From Oopsacas minuta (lineage: Eukaryota; Porifera; Hexactinellida; Lyssacinosida; Leucopsacidae): 64,000 nt of DNA. Below the pieces are notes generated by a model. That model was not told the origin of the DNA. It worked only from the letters and a program-made list of their open reading frames with translations, and searched no databases. Where the stretch lies: assembly GCA_024704765.1 (NCBI GenBank), contig JAKMXF010000313.1:126268-190267 (forward strand), given 5' to 3'. Each line of letters opens with the position of its first letter. Within the stretch, counting starts at the first letter, position 1. The position numbers and the translations under genes are program-made. Of the stretch, positions 1 through 12,102 are shown piece by piece.

Positions 1-533
1 CATAAGTAAACAAATTTCAAAATTGAGGTAGAATCATACTTTCAACGACTATCCTGGGTTAATCGAGTATGCTGGTTCCAAATATGGTACTTTAAACAGC
101 CTCTATATTATTAAATCTCATTTGTTGTTTGTCTGTTTGTTTGTTTGTCCGTTGATATGTAAATATATGGTTGTTCTCAAGAATAGGTTTGCTCTATACG
201 GCTACATAAGGGTAACACAGAAAACTAATTCCGAATTTCGCATTTTCAAGTTTCTCATATGTAAATTTATTGTTGTTTATATGAATATAAAGTAAACAAA
301 TTAGCCAAATTTCAAAATATACATACAGGCTTGCTTTAAACGGCTACAAAGGGAGTTGATCTTACAAAATAATTCCATAATATATATGCCATATACGTAT
401 ATTTGTGAATTACATTGTTCTAAATATATCTATATTATAATAGTCTAAGGGGCCGTCAATTTGGAGAATAAAGGATACCTCGATGGGCAATACGCCAAGT
501 TCATCACGAAGCGACGAGCCAAGGCTCGTATAT
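1..533 (+). repeat. Dispersed AT-rich repeat (family A), fragment plus internally deleted copy
   Basis: Positions 102-533 start with TCTATATTATTAAATCTC and end in a GC-rich tail with a short hairpin (GAGCC-AA-GGCTC). The same start, internal blocks (GTTTGTCCGTTGT, AACGGCTACAAAGGGAG, GGGGCCGTCAATTTGGAG) and tail recur at 32086-32566 and 57993-58523. This copy lacks the internal part between the GTCCGTTG block and the ATATGTAAAT block. Positions 1-101 resemble internal parts of the related sequences near 740 and 2700. TC at the start and a hairpin near the 3' end suggest a non-autonomous Helitron, but a CTRR terminus is not clear. Confidence 0.7.
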
Positions 534-1000
534 ATTAATAAATCTCAATTGTTTTGTTTGTCCGTTGTCAAGGAAAGGATTTACTGTATGCAACTTTGAA
601 ATAGTCGCGTAACTATGTATTTATCATGTTTATCAAGGAAGTAAATAGAATTCAATAAAACGTTGAAACCACTAATATATTGAACATGCTGAATCCTATT
701 TTCACACTTTTTGTTTTTATGAATATAAAGTAAGCAAATTTCAAATTCGTAGTTGATTCACACTCCCAACGGCAATACTGGGGTGATCGAAATGCTTGGT
801 GACATAAAGTAAGCAGATTTAAAGATTATGGCAGTATCATGTTTGCTTCGGTTAAGATTATGAGTGTATGTACTCGAGGGCCGTAGGCCCGAGTGTGGAC
901 ACAAGGTGTTCGCTACCGCGTAGCGCGAGCAAGCAAAGCGCGCGAGCGCGGAACGAAACGCGCTCAAAAAATGAGGAACGCTTAATGCTCTGAAAATATC
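534..1000 (+). repeat. Family A repeat, second copy abutting the first
   Basis: This copy begins directly after the terminal hairpin of the preceding one, giving a head-to-tail pair. The first 200 bases follow the family consensus (AAGGAAAGGATTTAC, GTTTATCAAGGAAGTAAAT, AATTCAATAAAACG). The 3' part differs and ends in a GC-rich stretch around 880-960 with repeated GCGCGAGC-type words. The short ORF across 758-967 on the minus strand lies wholly within the repeat and is not a gene. Confidence 0.65.
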
Positions 1001-1875
1001 TAGTCATGGGGGTGTCATAAATTTAATATTCTGTCCACCATAATAATTAGAAATTCCATGAAACTTTGTTCCAACATTACTAGCGCACCTTGAGAGAAGC
1101 TGGTGCAATAACTATGCGGTTAAAGAGTACATGAATTGTTTCTAACATACAACCTAACCTTGATACGAACACAAACGAACGATCAAAATTGGTTTGCCTT
1201 AGCCGGAGTATTACAAATTGAACTACCATTGTAGGTAACAGAATATATGCAAATATATGTGTACCTTACCCGGGAATTCTATTAACTGAGTTCGAATTAA
1301 CGAGGTGCTGTTCAAACTATACCTGACGTTACAAGGCGAGTGAGTGGTTTTGATGTGTGACAGTCCCATTCATTTTGAAAACGGTGAAAATGCGTAATAC
1401 TGGGAGGAGAGTGAATCAAAATTTAGGGAATTTTGCGTTTTGAACGACTTCATATACAGGATGCAATTTAGTTGCAAGCAAAATAGTCAGCATAATTACA
1501 GAATCTTACACCCCCCAACTTTTTTAATGTGGTCTCTCAACATGCTCTATAACGGCTCATATAGCGATTTTTACCATCTTGCAAAAAGTTGGGTATGTAA
1601 CTTTCTATAATTGAACCCTAAATTGTTCTTAACAATTCGATTATCGGTAGGGTTCTGATTAGAAACAAGTCCTACACCAGTTCTTATGATGGGGAGCTAG
1701 CCTCGCTACTGGGCATGCCTAGGTTTCCTAGAAGTTTGGATAATAAACGAGTTATTCTCGATCGAGGTTAGATAGCCTAAATTATGTTAGATTACGATTT
1801 TAGAAATTAAACTCAATATTAAGACAGCATAAGTGTTTATTCAATGAATCAAAGTTACAAAATATTGTGAAAAAT
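1001..1875. other. Intergenic, no gene seen
   Basis: No ORF or recognisable element is supported here. It lies between the family A repeats and the 3' end of the histone H3 gene. Confidence 0.6.
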
Positions 1876-1891
1876 GGCTTTGAAAAAAGCC
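1876..1891 (-). terminator. Histone mRNA 3' stem-loop
   Basis: On the minus strand this reads GGCTTTTTTCAAAGCC: a 6-bp stem with a 4-base TTTC loop, matching the metazoan histone 3' consensus (GG-Y3, loop, R3-CC). It starts 18 bases after the H3 stop codon, where SLBP would bind and U7-directed processing would generate a non-polyadenylated mRNA. This marks the H3 gene as replication-dependent. Confidence 0.93.
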
Positions 1892-1909
1892 GGTAGTCAT
1901 CTTTAGAGC

Positions 1910-2443
<534 letters not shown>

Positions 2444-2689
2444 TCATGGTTTGAGTACGAGTGCTACTAATGCATTTACCTATGTAAATATCTTTATAAA
2501 TATTTCTAATGTTAATTATCATTTTTCCAAAATTCAATGGCAAGAGCATATTTAATTCAAAGTAGAAACTTGTCATGGAAAGGTAGATTCACATACTGAC
2601 AATAAGCTCACTTCTCTAAGCGATCTATCTATAGTTATATCTCAATGTATGTCTGTGCCACATAGAAAACATATAGGTTCAGTTCTTAA

Positions 2690-3030
2690 AGTCCAGCTGA
2701 CCAAATATTACACAATATAACAACATTGTAGTGAGATAATCGAGTATGCTGATTCCGAATATGATATTGTAAACAATAGATTGTGAATATTTGTTGTTGT
2801 TTAGGTGTGTAAAGTAAACAATTTTCTAAATAACCCAGTAACTTGCTTTCAACGGTTATACCAGGATATTCGAGTAAGTTGATTCCGAATTTCAGTGTAC
2901 TCATGTGTAAATAATAGTTGTTCTTATGAAAAAATAAAAACGCGAAGTGCCGAGTTACATATGAACACATTCTGTGTTCGTAAGCCGCGCAGCGCGAGCA
3001 AGCGAAGCGGTTCATATATTATATAGCCAA
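2690..3030 (+). repeat. Family A repeat, diverged partial copy
   Basis: Shares GAGTATGCTGATTCCGAAT, the ATGTGTAAATAATAGTTGTTCTTATG block and the GC-rich tail (GCGAAGTGCCGAG, then CGCGAGCAAGCGAAGCG) with the copies at 534-1000 and 29686-30060. The 109-codon ORF on the opposite strand lies inside the repeat and shows no protein-like features. Confidence 0.6.
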
Positions 3031-3858
3031 ACATTTATGTGCCAAAATACGGGCCTGGTCTGGGTCGTTAATTTGCTTAAATGAATTATAGCACCAGTAG
3101 GACTTACAATCTGGGATCCCTGGCCAACCTCTTATTGTGTTACTAAATCCAAAATCTGAATTTCCTTCTTCCCAGATAATTTCTCAATCCCAGTATTCCC
3201 TCTTGGTAATAAATTGATACATATCAGTAAAAACGCGACAGGCTTGCATTAACTTGGAATATACGCGTATGTAATTTATCAAATTTCTTTTCGACTCATA
3301 TTTGGATCAATAATATACCAGCGTATGGTTCGTTGCTTTGTGCCTTTACCAATACTTTGTGTTCCAAATTAACGGTTCCTTTCAGGTCGTATTTAGGTAA
3401 TTCATAAGAAATACAATAAATAACGGATACTAAAAATTCACATTTGCGAAACTTAAAATGCGAAATTTCAGAAAATGTATATTCTTTTGTTAATCCTAGA
3501 ATTGCAAGCCCTACCACCAAATAGATGCAAAGTACAGTTTCGAAAAAGCTAAATTATACTTGGAGGTTATATTTTGTGAACAAACAATTAGCCAAGTAAT
3601 ATTGAGACACATGCAAATTTATTAGGCATGTAATAGAGGAGCAGCTGACCCAAGAGAACTCCTAAAGTATAATAATGTTGAAAATAGAATTTCCATCCAC
3701 CTCGTAGATGTCTTGTGTATGTGTATATTGTATTATGAACAATAAACTCGCTAGTGACGTGAATTCTCTAAACACTCAAAACAACAAATAATAAACTCGT
3801 GAGTAAGACATGCTGTAATTTATAATTACATACTCTAATATAATACAATTATATAAAT
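3031..3858. other. Intergenic region upstream of the MATE gene
   Basis: No gene is supported. The last 100 bases are very AT-rich and contain several TATA-like words (for example TTATATAAAT just before the ATG), so no promoter can be singled out. Confidence 0.5.
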
Positions 3859-5577
3859 ATGTGTTTTTTGAATGATGTAAATACTTTATCTGACGTTATG
3901 CAAGAATATGAACAAGTTCAACCTAAAAAATGGTATAAGAAATTGCTCTCCTTTTGGCTAGTGACTGAGTTTTTAACTATTAACAAATTAGCTTGGCCTT
4001 GTGCAATCACTGCATTCGGGAGTCAAATGCTCCCAGTCATAAGTCTGTTCTTCACTGGTCACATTGGAGAGGGAGGAGTGTATCTAGACGGAGCAGCGTT
4101 GGCCCTTTCATTTGCAAACATTTCATGCAAATCCATAATGATAGGATTGAGCTCAGGAATGGATACTCTCTGTTCTCAGGCTTACGGCGCGAAGAACTAC
4201 CCTCTCGTTGGTTTGTACTTCCAACGTGCTTTACTCATTGGCCTAGTATCCTGTCTTCCTATTATAGCTGTGTGTTTGAATGCAGAACCTATCTTGATAA
4301 TGATACACCAGGATCCACAAGTTGCAGCAATCGCAGGCAAGTATCTGAAGATTCTTTGCATATCTAATCCAGCAGTCGCCATATACTTCATGGCGAGAAA
4401 ATACGTACAATCACAACGTGTGGTATATCCATGTATAATTCTGAATGTAATAGGTAATCTGATTAATGTCACGAGCCATTATATATTGATAATCCAATTA
4501 AAATTAGGGGTGGAAGGCGCTGCTATATCTCTAGTAATTAGCTATTGGTCTCTAGCTATAATCTACATGGGGTATATCCGCTGTTCTTCTCTGTACAAAT
4601 CTTCCTGGCAGGGTTTGAGAATGGACGCTCTGAAGGGTTGGCTCCACTACTGCAAGTTCGGAGTTCCTGGCTTAATAATGCTATGTCTGGATTGGTGGAC
4701 ATTTGAGATAGGGTTCCTGATAGTAGGGGCTACTAGTGTTGATCCAAAAATACAGGTTGGTATCTTCTCAGTGATGTTAAATGTGAGTGGTCAATTATTC
4801 ACAATTCCAGTTGGTTTTGGGGTAGCTGCAACTGTCCGTGTTGGAAATCTTTTAGGAGCAAACAACCCATCATTAGCACGAAAAACCTCCTATTTATGTC
4901 TGTTCATCATATTCTTGATAGGAATGCACTTCTCAGTAGCAGTCTTCTTACTCAGGTCCAATCTAGCCCAGTTATTCACAAAAGATGAATGTATTATAGC
5001 AGGTGCATCTAGCGGTCTCTATATTACTGCTATTTATTTAAACTTTGATGGTTTAAAACTTATAGGGGGAGCGATTATAAAAGGATGTGGTCGTCAGAAG
5101 ATCGGTTCGATTACAAATCTAATTGTCTATCAATTGTTCGCAGTGCCTCTCTCCATTTGCTTATGCGTGGTAGCGAAAATGGAAGCAAAGGGGTATTGGA
5201 TAGGAATGGCATCCGCTATCATTTTACAATCCTTAATATTCCTATTAATTGTGATATGTACTAACTGGAGAAAAGTAGCAGATGAAGCACAAGAGAACGC
5301 TGGAATAAAATCAATATATAGAGAACAGCATGCTAACCATGAATATGAATCATTGAACCTCTTAACCTCAAGGTATAAAGTTGACAAACGAGCAAAGGAA
5401 AGGAAATTCTCTGGGAGCATATGCAAGATAATAATGATTGGATTATTCGTCGCCTTATTTGCTTTAGGATTTGGATTCTCTTTCAAACAATATGACAACA
5501 AGGCTCCTGCAAGGAATGTTCTTATTGATCATTTTAATTCCTCTCTCAATATTAGTAGGATAGTGTGTCAATACTGA
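3859..5577 (+). CDS. MATE/SLC47-family multidrug and toxin extrusion transporter
   Basis: This 572-residue intronless ORF encodes a polytopic plasma-membrane antiporter; animal SLC47 proteins exchange organic cations for protons. Two MatE halves are visible, with family signatures GMDTLCSQAYGAKN (about 98-111), WWTFEIG (279-285) and VAATVRVGNLLGANN (about 322-336). A hydrophobic segment near 527-545 matches the extra C-terminal helix (TM13) of animal SLC47 proteins; the total length fits too. By alignment from memory with human MATE1, the acidic residues thought to bind cations are Asp278 (for Glu273), Glu283 (Glu278 kept) and Asp397 (for Glu389). The Glu300 position appears to be Asn308, as in plant and fungal MATEs. 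The first Met is used because upstream sequence is AT-rich non-coding. The substrate cannot be inferred. Confidence 0.93.
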   Translation: MCFLNDVNTLSDVMQEYEQVQPKKWYKKLLSFWLVTEFLTINKLAWPCAITAFGSQMLPVISLFFTGHIGEGGVYLDGAALALSFANISCKSIMIGLSSGMDTLCSQAYGAKNYPLVGLYFQRALLIGLVSCLPIIAVCLNAEPILIMIHQDPQVAAIAGKYLKILCISNPAVAIYFMARKYVQSQRVVYPCIILNVIGNLINVTSHYILIIQLKLGVEGAAISLVISYWSLAIIYMGYIRCSSLYKSSWQGLRMDALKGWLHYCKFGVPGLIMLCLDWWTFEIGFLIVGATSVDPKIQVGIFSVMLNVSGQLFTIPVGFGVAATVRVGNLLGANNPSLARKTSYLCLFIIFLIGMHFSVAVFLLRSNLAQLFTKDECIIAGASSGLYITAIYLNFDGLKLIGGAIIKGCGRQKIGSITNLIVYQLFAVPLSICLCVVAKMEAKGYWIGMASAIILQSLIFLLIVICTNWRKVADEAQENAGIKSIYREQHANHEYESLNLLTSRYKVDKRAKERKFSGSICKIIMIGLFVALFALGFGFSFKQYDNKAPARNVLIDHFNSSLNISRIVCQY

Positions 5578-6547
5578 GAAAAAAATTGCGAGCTAATTAT
5601 TAAAATGTGACATAAATGAAAAGAGAAGCATAAAGCACATAAAATTACATAATTTGAACTAAATTTTGTAAGATATTCACTAATATATTTCAATGCTTAT
5701 AGTTTCCTTGGCATATGTGAGGGGAGAATATCACATATCATATAAAATAGTGTAACAATTTTCTATTGATATGATATTCAGGTATTTTAGATTACTTATT
5801 TGCGTATATTGATTCCTAATCTGGCAATGAATATTCAGTCACTAATGTATCACCAAAATATTCATTAAGTTATGCTAGAGATTTTCAATGCTAGTCACGG
5901 GCAATCGGTAGAAATGGCCTGAGCAGAACGACTAGCGTGTCGGCTGTTTCTAAACAAAGACCCTGACCCCCTGCCAATGAAATTGTTACTATTACTATTC
6001 GCTTGCGAATAAGATAATATTCGCATGTAAATGATGTAAGAATGTGCCGATGTATTTTGAAGCGATCTTCGCAGTAGGAGAACGATTTTAATCGAATTAG
6101 TTCATCTTCACAATTATCTAAGTGCATTTTATATTCAATATTACGTTAGTTGGGAAGAATTTTTCCTCAAATTAGTATCTATCTTGGCCGCGACTGTTGT
6201 CCGGACTTCTTGAGAACCCCATGGTTGTTGGATGGCTTATTTCGAAGCGCTATTATCAGTGCGTTAAGCATTTTACCGAACTATTTAATGAACAGGCATG
6301 TATTGCTGTATTTGTGTATTAGATTTCAGGTTGCAAATTCACAAATGAATTTTATGCATCTCGTATACATATCCAATCTTTATCACCAGCAAATGAACTC
6401 ATTCTCGCACACCTCACATCAGTGCCGTAAGCCCGTAACTACCGCGGTGTCGCGGGGGGCCCCATTATCCCTCGGCTGCAATTCGAAATGAACCATTCGA
6501 AATTATTTTACAGGAGTACGTCTTTATCAGAGCTCAACTTTACAAAC
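5578..6547. other. Intergenic, no gene seen
   Basis: Short ORFs at 5891-6127 (minus) and 6150-6491 (plus) lack recognisable domains or codon structure. The stretch near 6440-6475 is locally GC-rich (GTCGCGGGGGGCCCC) and looks like part of a decayed element. Confidence 0.5.
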
Positions 6548-6549
6548 TA

Positions 6550-6798
6550 CACTCCCTGGCCAAAAGTATTGGAACATCATACCACTAATGACACATGTGG
6601 CATTTGGAACTTTGTGAGAATATATGTATTGAATATTCTGTGGATATATCAGAAAGGCGATTGTAATGATAAAATTTATGATAGAATTAAGTTCACAAAT
6701 ATTTGAAACTATCTTCAGCCCATACAACTAAAGTAAATGCATAATTATGCCAAGTGTCAATTCTGGCCGAGTGTTCCAATACTTTTGGCCAGGGAGTG
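6550..6798. mobile_element. Mariner/Tc1-type MITE with TA target duplication
   Basis: The terminal inverted repeats are about 27 bp: CACTCCCTGGCCAAAAGTAT at the left, with its complement ending in CCAGGGAGTG at the right. TA dinucleotides flank both ends (6548-6549 and 6799-6800). The 249-bp interior has no transposase. TIR sequence and TA flanks are those of the Tc1/mariner superfamily. Confidence 0.88.
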
Positions 6799-7008
6799 TA
6801 CAAGTACAATTTTATTGATTAACGGTATTAAACAGTACACTTAGTTAATTCGAACCCTCGCTAATCCAATTAAGAGATCCAAGAAAATTGGATCAAAATT
6901 TATATAAAATATCAGTCAAAAGGATACATGTTGATGATATAACCTGAAATAATCTTTCGTATCACTCTTTGAGTGCAGCACTCGATTCATAATTTTAATT
7001 TTCTAGTA

Positions 7009-7140
7009 CAGTAAGTGTTCGAATTATCGAGGTGGTGATTTTCAATAGGATAATTTGTGTTATTTCACTAATCCGAACAGTTGATACTTGATATAATCTG
7101 CAATTGGTACAGAACTGTTCGGAATAACGAGATTGTACTG
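7009..7140. mobile_element. Small mariner-like MITE
   Basis: The left end CAGTAAGTGTTCGAATTATC and right end ATAACGAGATTGTACTG form imperfect terminal inverted repeats flanked by TA on both sides. Length is 132 bp with no coding capacity. Confidence 0.65.
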
Positions 7141-7142
7141 TA

Positions 7143-9378
7143 CCTCTTTAAACCACAATTGCATTTCATTCATTTTGATTGGAGAAGACATAGACTCGGA
7201 TAAAACTCACTAATTTATGGTCCCGAAGTGGTATGCCTTATTCGAGTTCAACTGTACTTGTTTTTGCATATATTAAAATCGACGAGGGGCATGCGACTCG
7301 AATTCCAGGCTGCCGGAACCCATAGAATATTAAAATTGGTGACAGCATTGCGCCTCATCTACGAGGCAAGAGTAATAGGCACATCATTGTCAAAAAAATT
7401 GTTATGATCTTTTCTGATGATAAACCATATTCCTTGAAATAATGCAACGAGAAGAATGCCTGTGAAGTCTTGCTAAAATTATGTGACCAATTTCAAAAGG
7501 TTACTGGCGAATCACTGGGAATAACTTTCATCTGGGATGGTAGCCTAGACATTTTTGGTTCAAATACTTTCCGCGAAATTATCCAAGAAAGAAAGGACGA
7601 TATATGGAAAAGTTTGTTTACAAACCAGTCAGACGAAAAACAAACGTTTATTGGACATGGAGATGTTTCAGATTCTACAGGGAGATGCGAATAAATGTAC
7701 TTCTGACAAACTAAGACGTTTGAATTCTTGGATAGTTGAAAGATCAAGAGGTGAGTAAATGAATACAGATTATTGTGAGTATGGGAATTGGGATTTAGGT
7801 CTTGATGACTCGATCAATAAATATATCACAAGTACTCCTAATTCGAAATATATTCCCACTATCTCGAGTACAGTTCCTCAAAATACATACCCTTCTAGAT
7901 GAAAGTAATTCTAACAGTTGCTTCTTTGACTTACAGAGCTTACAAACAACTTATCCAATTCCACCCGTCTCATCTAAGAGCTTACAACCTAGCGTTAGAG
8001 ACAATGTCTTAACTGCTTCTCCAATAAAAACATGCATGAAGGAACTCTCTGTTTCCTAAAATGGTTTCAGAGATTGTCATATACTACTGTGTAAGTTGAA
8101 CTATTCTTTTTAAATAATAAACTAAACTAACGACATTACAAAGAATAACCAACATAAACTACTAAAGAAGAGCTATCCAAACTTGAATGGATTACAGGAT
8201 ACAATATTTTCCCAGGTAAAATAATTAGAATATATTTCTATTATGGTTGTGAAGTTAGCTGCCAAAGATTTTGTCATACTTAACACCTTGTAACTTTGCA
8301 ACGGTGGGCTCAATTGATATCCCATTTGTAAGAGGGCTAAGTGGCCTAGGAGGATTATGTTATTTCATTTTGAAATTTATCTGACACCTCTAATCTGTAC
8401 AATGACTAAGCAAAATATGAACATTTTTCAGGAATATTTTTTCATTTTTTCCGAAATCGTGTCATACATAAATCCGTTAAGATAATTTTGCAAAAGTTGT
8501 TTACTTGAAATAACTTTGCCAATAGTTCCTCAATTGGCACCATTTACATAAAATTCATTTGTTTAAAATTTACACGTCCGAGCGAGGACATAGTTTCACA
8601 GAATAGCTTCACTACAACAGTTTTTATAGAAGCCATACTAGAGTCGGACGTCAAATTTAAGTTCCAAAGGCTAGTTAATATTTTTATCATTATTACTTGC
8701 AGTGTCATAAACAATACGTATCAGGATCTCATAATCACATGGCGATCATTTTTCCTTCGATGGCGGTTTGTTGCCCTATTTGGATCGCAAACTTTGCTCC
8801 CGAATCATTACGATCCTCTATGCTGGTATTATTTCATTTGATTATGTTCAAAACCCTCTTTGGTGTTCGTTTCTATTGCAAATCTGGTGTGTTAGAAATT
8901 ACTTTACTTCTCCAATGGGTTGATATTGAAGTAATCCTGGATCTTTAACATCATGTGTGCTTCGATATTAATTCTTTGTAATTGTGGCGTGGTGCCCATG
9001 GTATCTGGGAGGGTTGCATCACCACAAGTTTTTAAATTCCCTTGGAAATGCTATATTTCTGGTTCTTTTGTAACTCAACCCATACGCCACCATGTTTACG
9101 CTTACTGGACTGTCTAATTGCACACATGTAGGTTGTAACAAGCATGATTCCCGGGATAGTGTATGTGATTTTCGCTCTGTTTTTTTCTGATAAAGTGCAG
9201 GTTTATTTTTGCTTTGAAACTGATAATTAATATTTGCATGACTGTGTATAAAGGATTTGCTTATTTTTCTGTTCTGATAATTATTGAACATATATTTTAG
9301 AAATTATGTGTATCAAAATCAACCAATCCGACATCCCGTATGTAATGCAAAATTCAAAGGTTTTCTGGGGCAACCCAG

Positions 9379-9419
<41 letters not shown>

Positions 9420-9873
9420 CGCTCCCTATGCTCGCTCTGAACCCAATACAATTGTTTTAGCACGATGCCCAATGTATATGTGCATATGCGATTTATTGCA
9501 TTATCTTAGGGACAGCACAATACCATAGTTAAGGGGGCAGGAAGAGACGGAATTTAAATGTCACGATTCGTTAAAAAATCATGAATTTTTCGATACAATC
9601 GATTGAAGATTAACCAAATATTGCAAAGTCCAATCTCCCAGCTATCTTGCAAATCTATTCAACTTGAATAGAATTCATGAATGAACCAACCAATAATGGT
9701 GATAGCAATCCTTACGAATCATGTTCAGAATCTATTAGATCTTTTGAAATCTTCCACAATCTGCATCGGGCCCAAATACTGCAGAATCTCTGGTCCTTAC
9801 ACAGAAAACTAATACTAAATAGGACATCTCACGATAAAATCTTCCCAGGTTGAGAGCTCTGATAATATTAACA
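7143..9873. other. Intergenic, no supported gene
   Basis: Several ORFs of 60-90 codons occur (for example 7470-7694 and 8697-8948) but none shows a domain, splice-consistent extension or stable codon pattern. A pure AT microsatellite occupies 9381-9416. I see no RNA gene. Confidence 0.5.
9381..9416. repeat. (AT)18 microsatellite
   Basis: An uninterrupted alternating AT run of 36 bases. Confidence 0.97.
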
Positions 9874-10445
9874 AGCAGCGTACTCCAGCAATGAAATATG
9901 AGCACAACTTAACACTTAATAATTCTGTCAATTCTCAAACAATTCACCTGAAATTTGGTCAGTACCTTTGTCTAGAGTTGTACATTTTCTATATTCAATA
10001 ATTAAGCCCTATCACACCTACTCTTGCCACAATGACATCGCAATATTTGTAATAATACTAAATCCCCATATACTATAGTCAGGGCTGGCTGTTAGCCCTA
10101 AAACCGTGACATGTCGGGTAAAAGCACCAAATTTGGTACAAAGTTACAGTAGAGTGTACTTGAACTTTTAGAAGGGGAGCCAGTTGTGGTGTGATACACA
10201 ATCAGTTTTATGTGCCACTTTGGACACATTGTGAAGGTGTTTACATGCATATAACTCATCCAGTTTGAATCGAAAAAGGATTTTAGTGTCGACATTCGTA
10301 ATCAACGAAAGGTTTTACGTCGTTTAAGTGGTCGCTCGAATGTGTTTGGGAATATTTTTGCCTAGCAACACAGGAATGTCTTAGGAATGTAGTAACATTC
10401 CATTCTCTAAAGTTGATCTAAACCTATCGACTGACCCCTTCTTCC
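9874..10445 (-). repeat. Left arm of a 1.86-kb near-perfect palindrome (family B)
   Basis: About 570 bases are the reverse complement of 11156-11731. By eye the arms are identical over more than 300 bases around 10081-10390, with one clear difference near 10392, so they are young or have been homogenised. The inner edge (around 10390-10445) diverges more. The identical 65-codon ORFs in both arms are repeat sequence, not genes. Confidence 0.92.
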
Positions 10446-11155
10446 ACGCCGCTAGGATAGCTGAGTCTAGTTATGCACATACCGACCCTCTAAATGTTCT
10501 TTAAATACGATTTTACTAGATCGACCTCCGCGGTCAATCTCTTTTCTTCATATTTTTAACATAATTAACATGAATACATGATGTCATCGTCTTATAATAA
10601 AAGTGTAGAGAGTATGCTCGTTTGGTGCTGAGAGCAAAGAGTTCAATTTGATGTTCTGATAATTTAAATTTGGTATATTCTAGATGGCTGAAACCACAGA
10701 ATGACATATACTTACATTCCTCTGTTAATTTATAGTTACGTGGTAAGAATGATGTAGAAAACATGCCAAGATAATAAATTCCTCTGGCTACAGATGATAA
10801 CTATACATGTAGATGCATTTGTACTAAAGTAGAATATATATTTGAATACTACTCTATTTTCAATAAGATTTCAAATATAGAACATGACAGAAAACCTGGA
10901 TGTTATAAATCTCCATATACTAAACAAAAGAATCGAAAGATTGATTAGGACGGCGGAGAGATGCTATTTATGTCGAACATTGAACCTATTTCACTAAAGA
11001 AATGGTGTTTGTGGTTGACAGTATACCTAAACGATATTCTAAATAGTGTGAAGTAGGTTGATTGTCTCAAACTATCACATGGATAGGTTTGGGGCAATCA
11101 ACATTAAAGCATCTAAATGATTTACTATTGAATATCATTTAGATTTTAGAGGGCA
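10446..11155. other. Spacer between the palindrome arms
   Basis: About 710 AT-rich bases without a credible ORF. The start (around 10450-10540) still resembles the family B/C foldback sequence near 23120-23200, so the left arm element extends further than the right one. Confidence 0.6.
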
Positions 11156-11731
11156 GCTTCGAACAAGGGGTCACTGGATAAGATTATGACAATTTTTGAG
11201 AATGGAATGTTGCTACATTCCTAAGACATTCCTGTGTTGCTAGGCAAAAATATTCCCAAACACATTCGAGCGACCACTTAAACGACGTAAAACCTTTCGT
11301 TGATTACGAATGTCGACACTAAAATCCTTTTTCGATTCAAACTGGATGAGTTATATGCATGTAAACACCTTCACAATGTGTCCAAAGTGGCACATAAAAC
11401 TGATTGTGTATCACACCACAACTGGCTCCCCTTCTAAAAGTTCAAGTACACTCTACTGTAACTTTGTACCAAATTTGGTGCTTTTACCCGACATGTCACG
11501 GTTTTAGGGCTAACAGCCAGCCCTGACTATAGTATATGGGGATTTAGTATTATTACAAATATTGCGATGTCATTGTGGCAAGAGTAGGTGTGATAGGGCT
11601 TAATTATTGAATATAGAAAATGTACAACTCTAGACAAAGGTACTGACCAAATTTCAGGTGAATTGTTTGAGAATTGACAGAATTATTAAGTGTTAAGTTG
11701 TGCTCATATTTCATTGCTGGAGTTCGCTGCT
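11156..11731 (+). repeat. Right arm of the near-perfect palindrome (family B)
   Basis: Reverse complement of 9874-10445. The internal words ACCAAATTTGGTGC and TCGAGCGACCACTTAAACGA recur in diverged form at 39330-39475 and 44015-44270, showing a dispersed family. Confidence 0.92.
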
Positions 11732-12102
11732 AACTTCACATTCGTGTATAGCATTGTGGTTGTATGTAGGTTCGGACGAGTCTATTGACAGAGATTCATA
11801 TAACAATTAGCATCAAACATTATTACAAAGTACATCATATATCCATTGTTCAATGTAGTGAATGTCTTTAATAAGTAACCCTAGTTACTAATTTGTATCT
11901 ATGGAATTTTCAGTCGGCTTCTTGCATTTATTATCTCATGAATTCTCAAAGTAGTATTCGTAACTAAGAAGCGAGATTCTCTATAAAATGTATTAATTTA
12001 GTACTTTTATTAAGACTTTAAATTCTCGATTAATTTCTTCATTTATTGTCCTAATACCTGAAAATTATTCCTATACGTATAATATTCTCATTTACTAGCA
12101 TA
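11732..12102. other. Upstream region of the RFX gene
   Basis: AT-rich non-coding sequence. I see no convincing TATA box at a fixed distance from the RFX start codon. Confidence 0.5.

Noticed and set aside
5891-6127. Minus-strand 78-codon ORF resembling a transposase piece
   Set aside because: No DDE or zinc-finger motif and no flanking inverted repeats.
7470-8059. Possible multi-exon gene from three short ORFs
   Set aside because: No compatible splice sites with a continuous protein-like product and no recognisable family.
10098-10295. Identical 65-codon ORFs in both palindrome arms (also 11310-11507)
   Set aside because: They are carried by a repeat family whose other copies do not keep the frame, so they are not genes.
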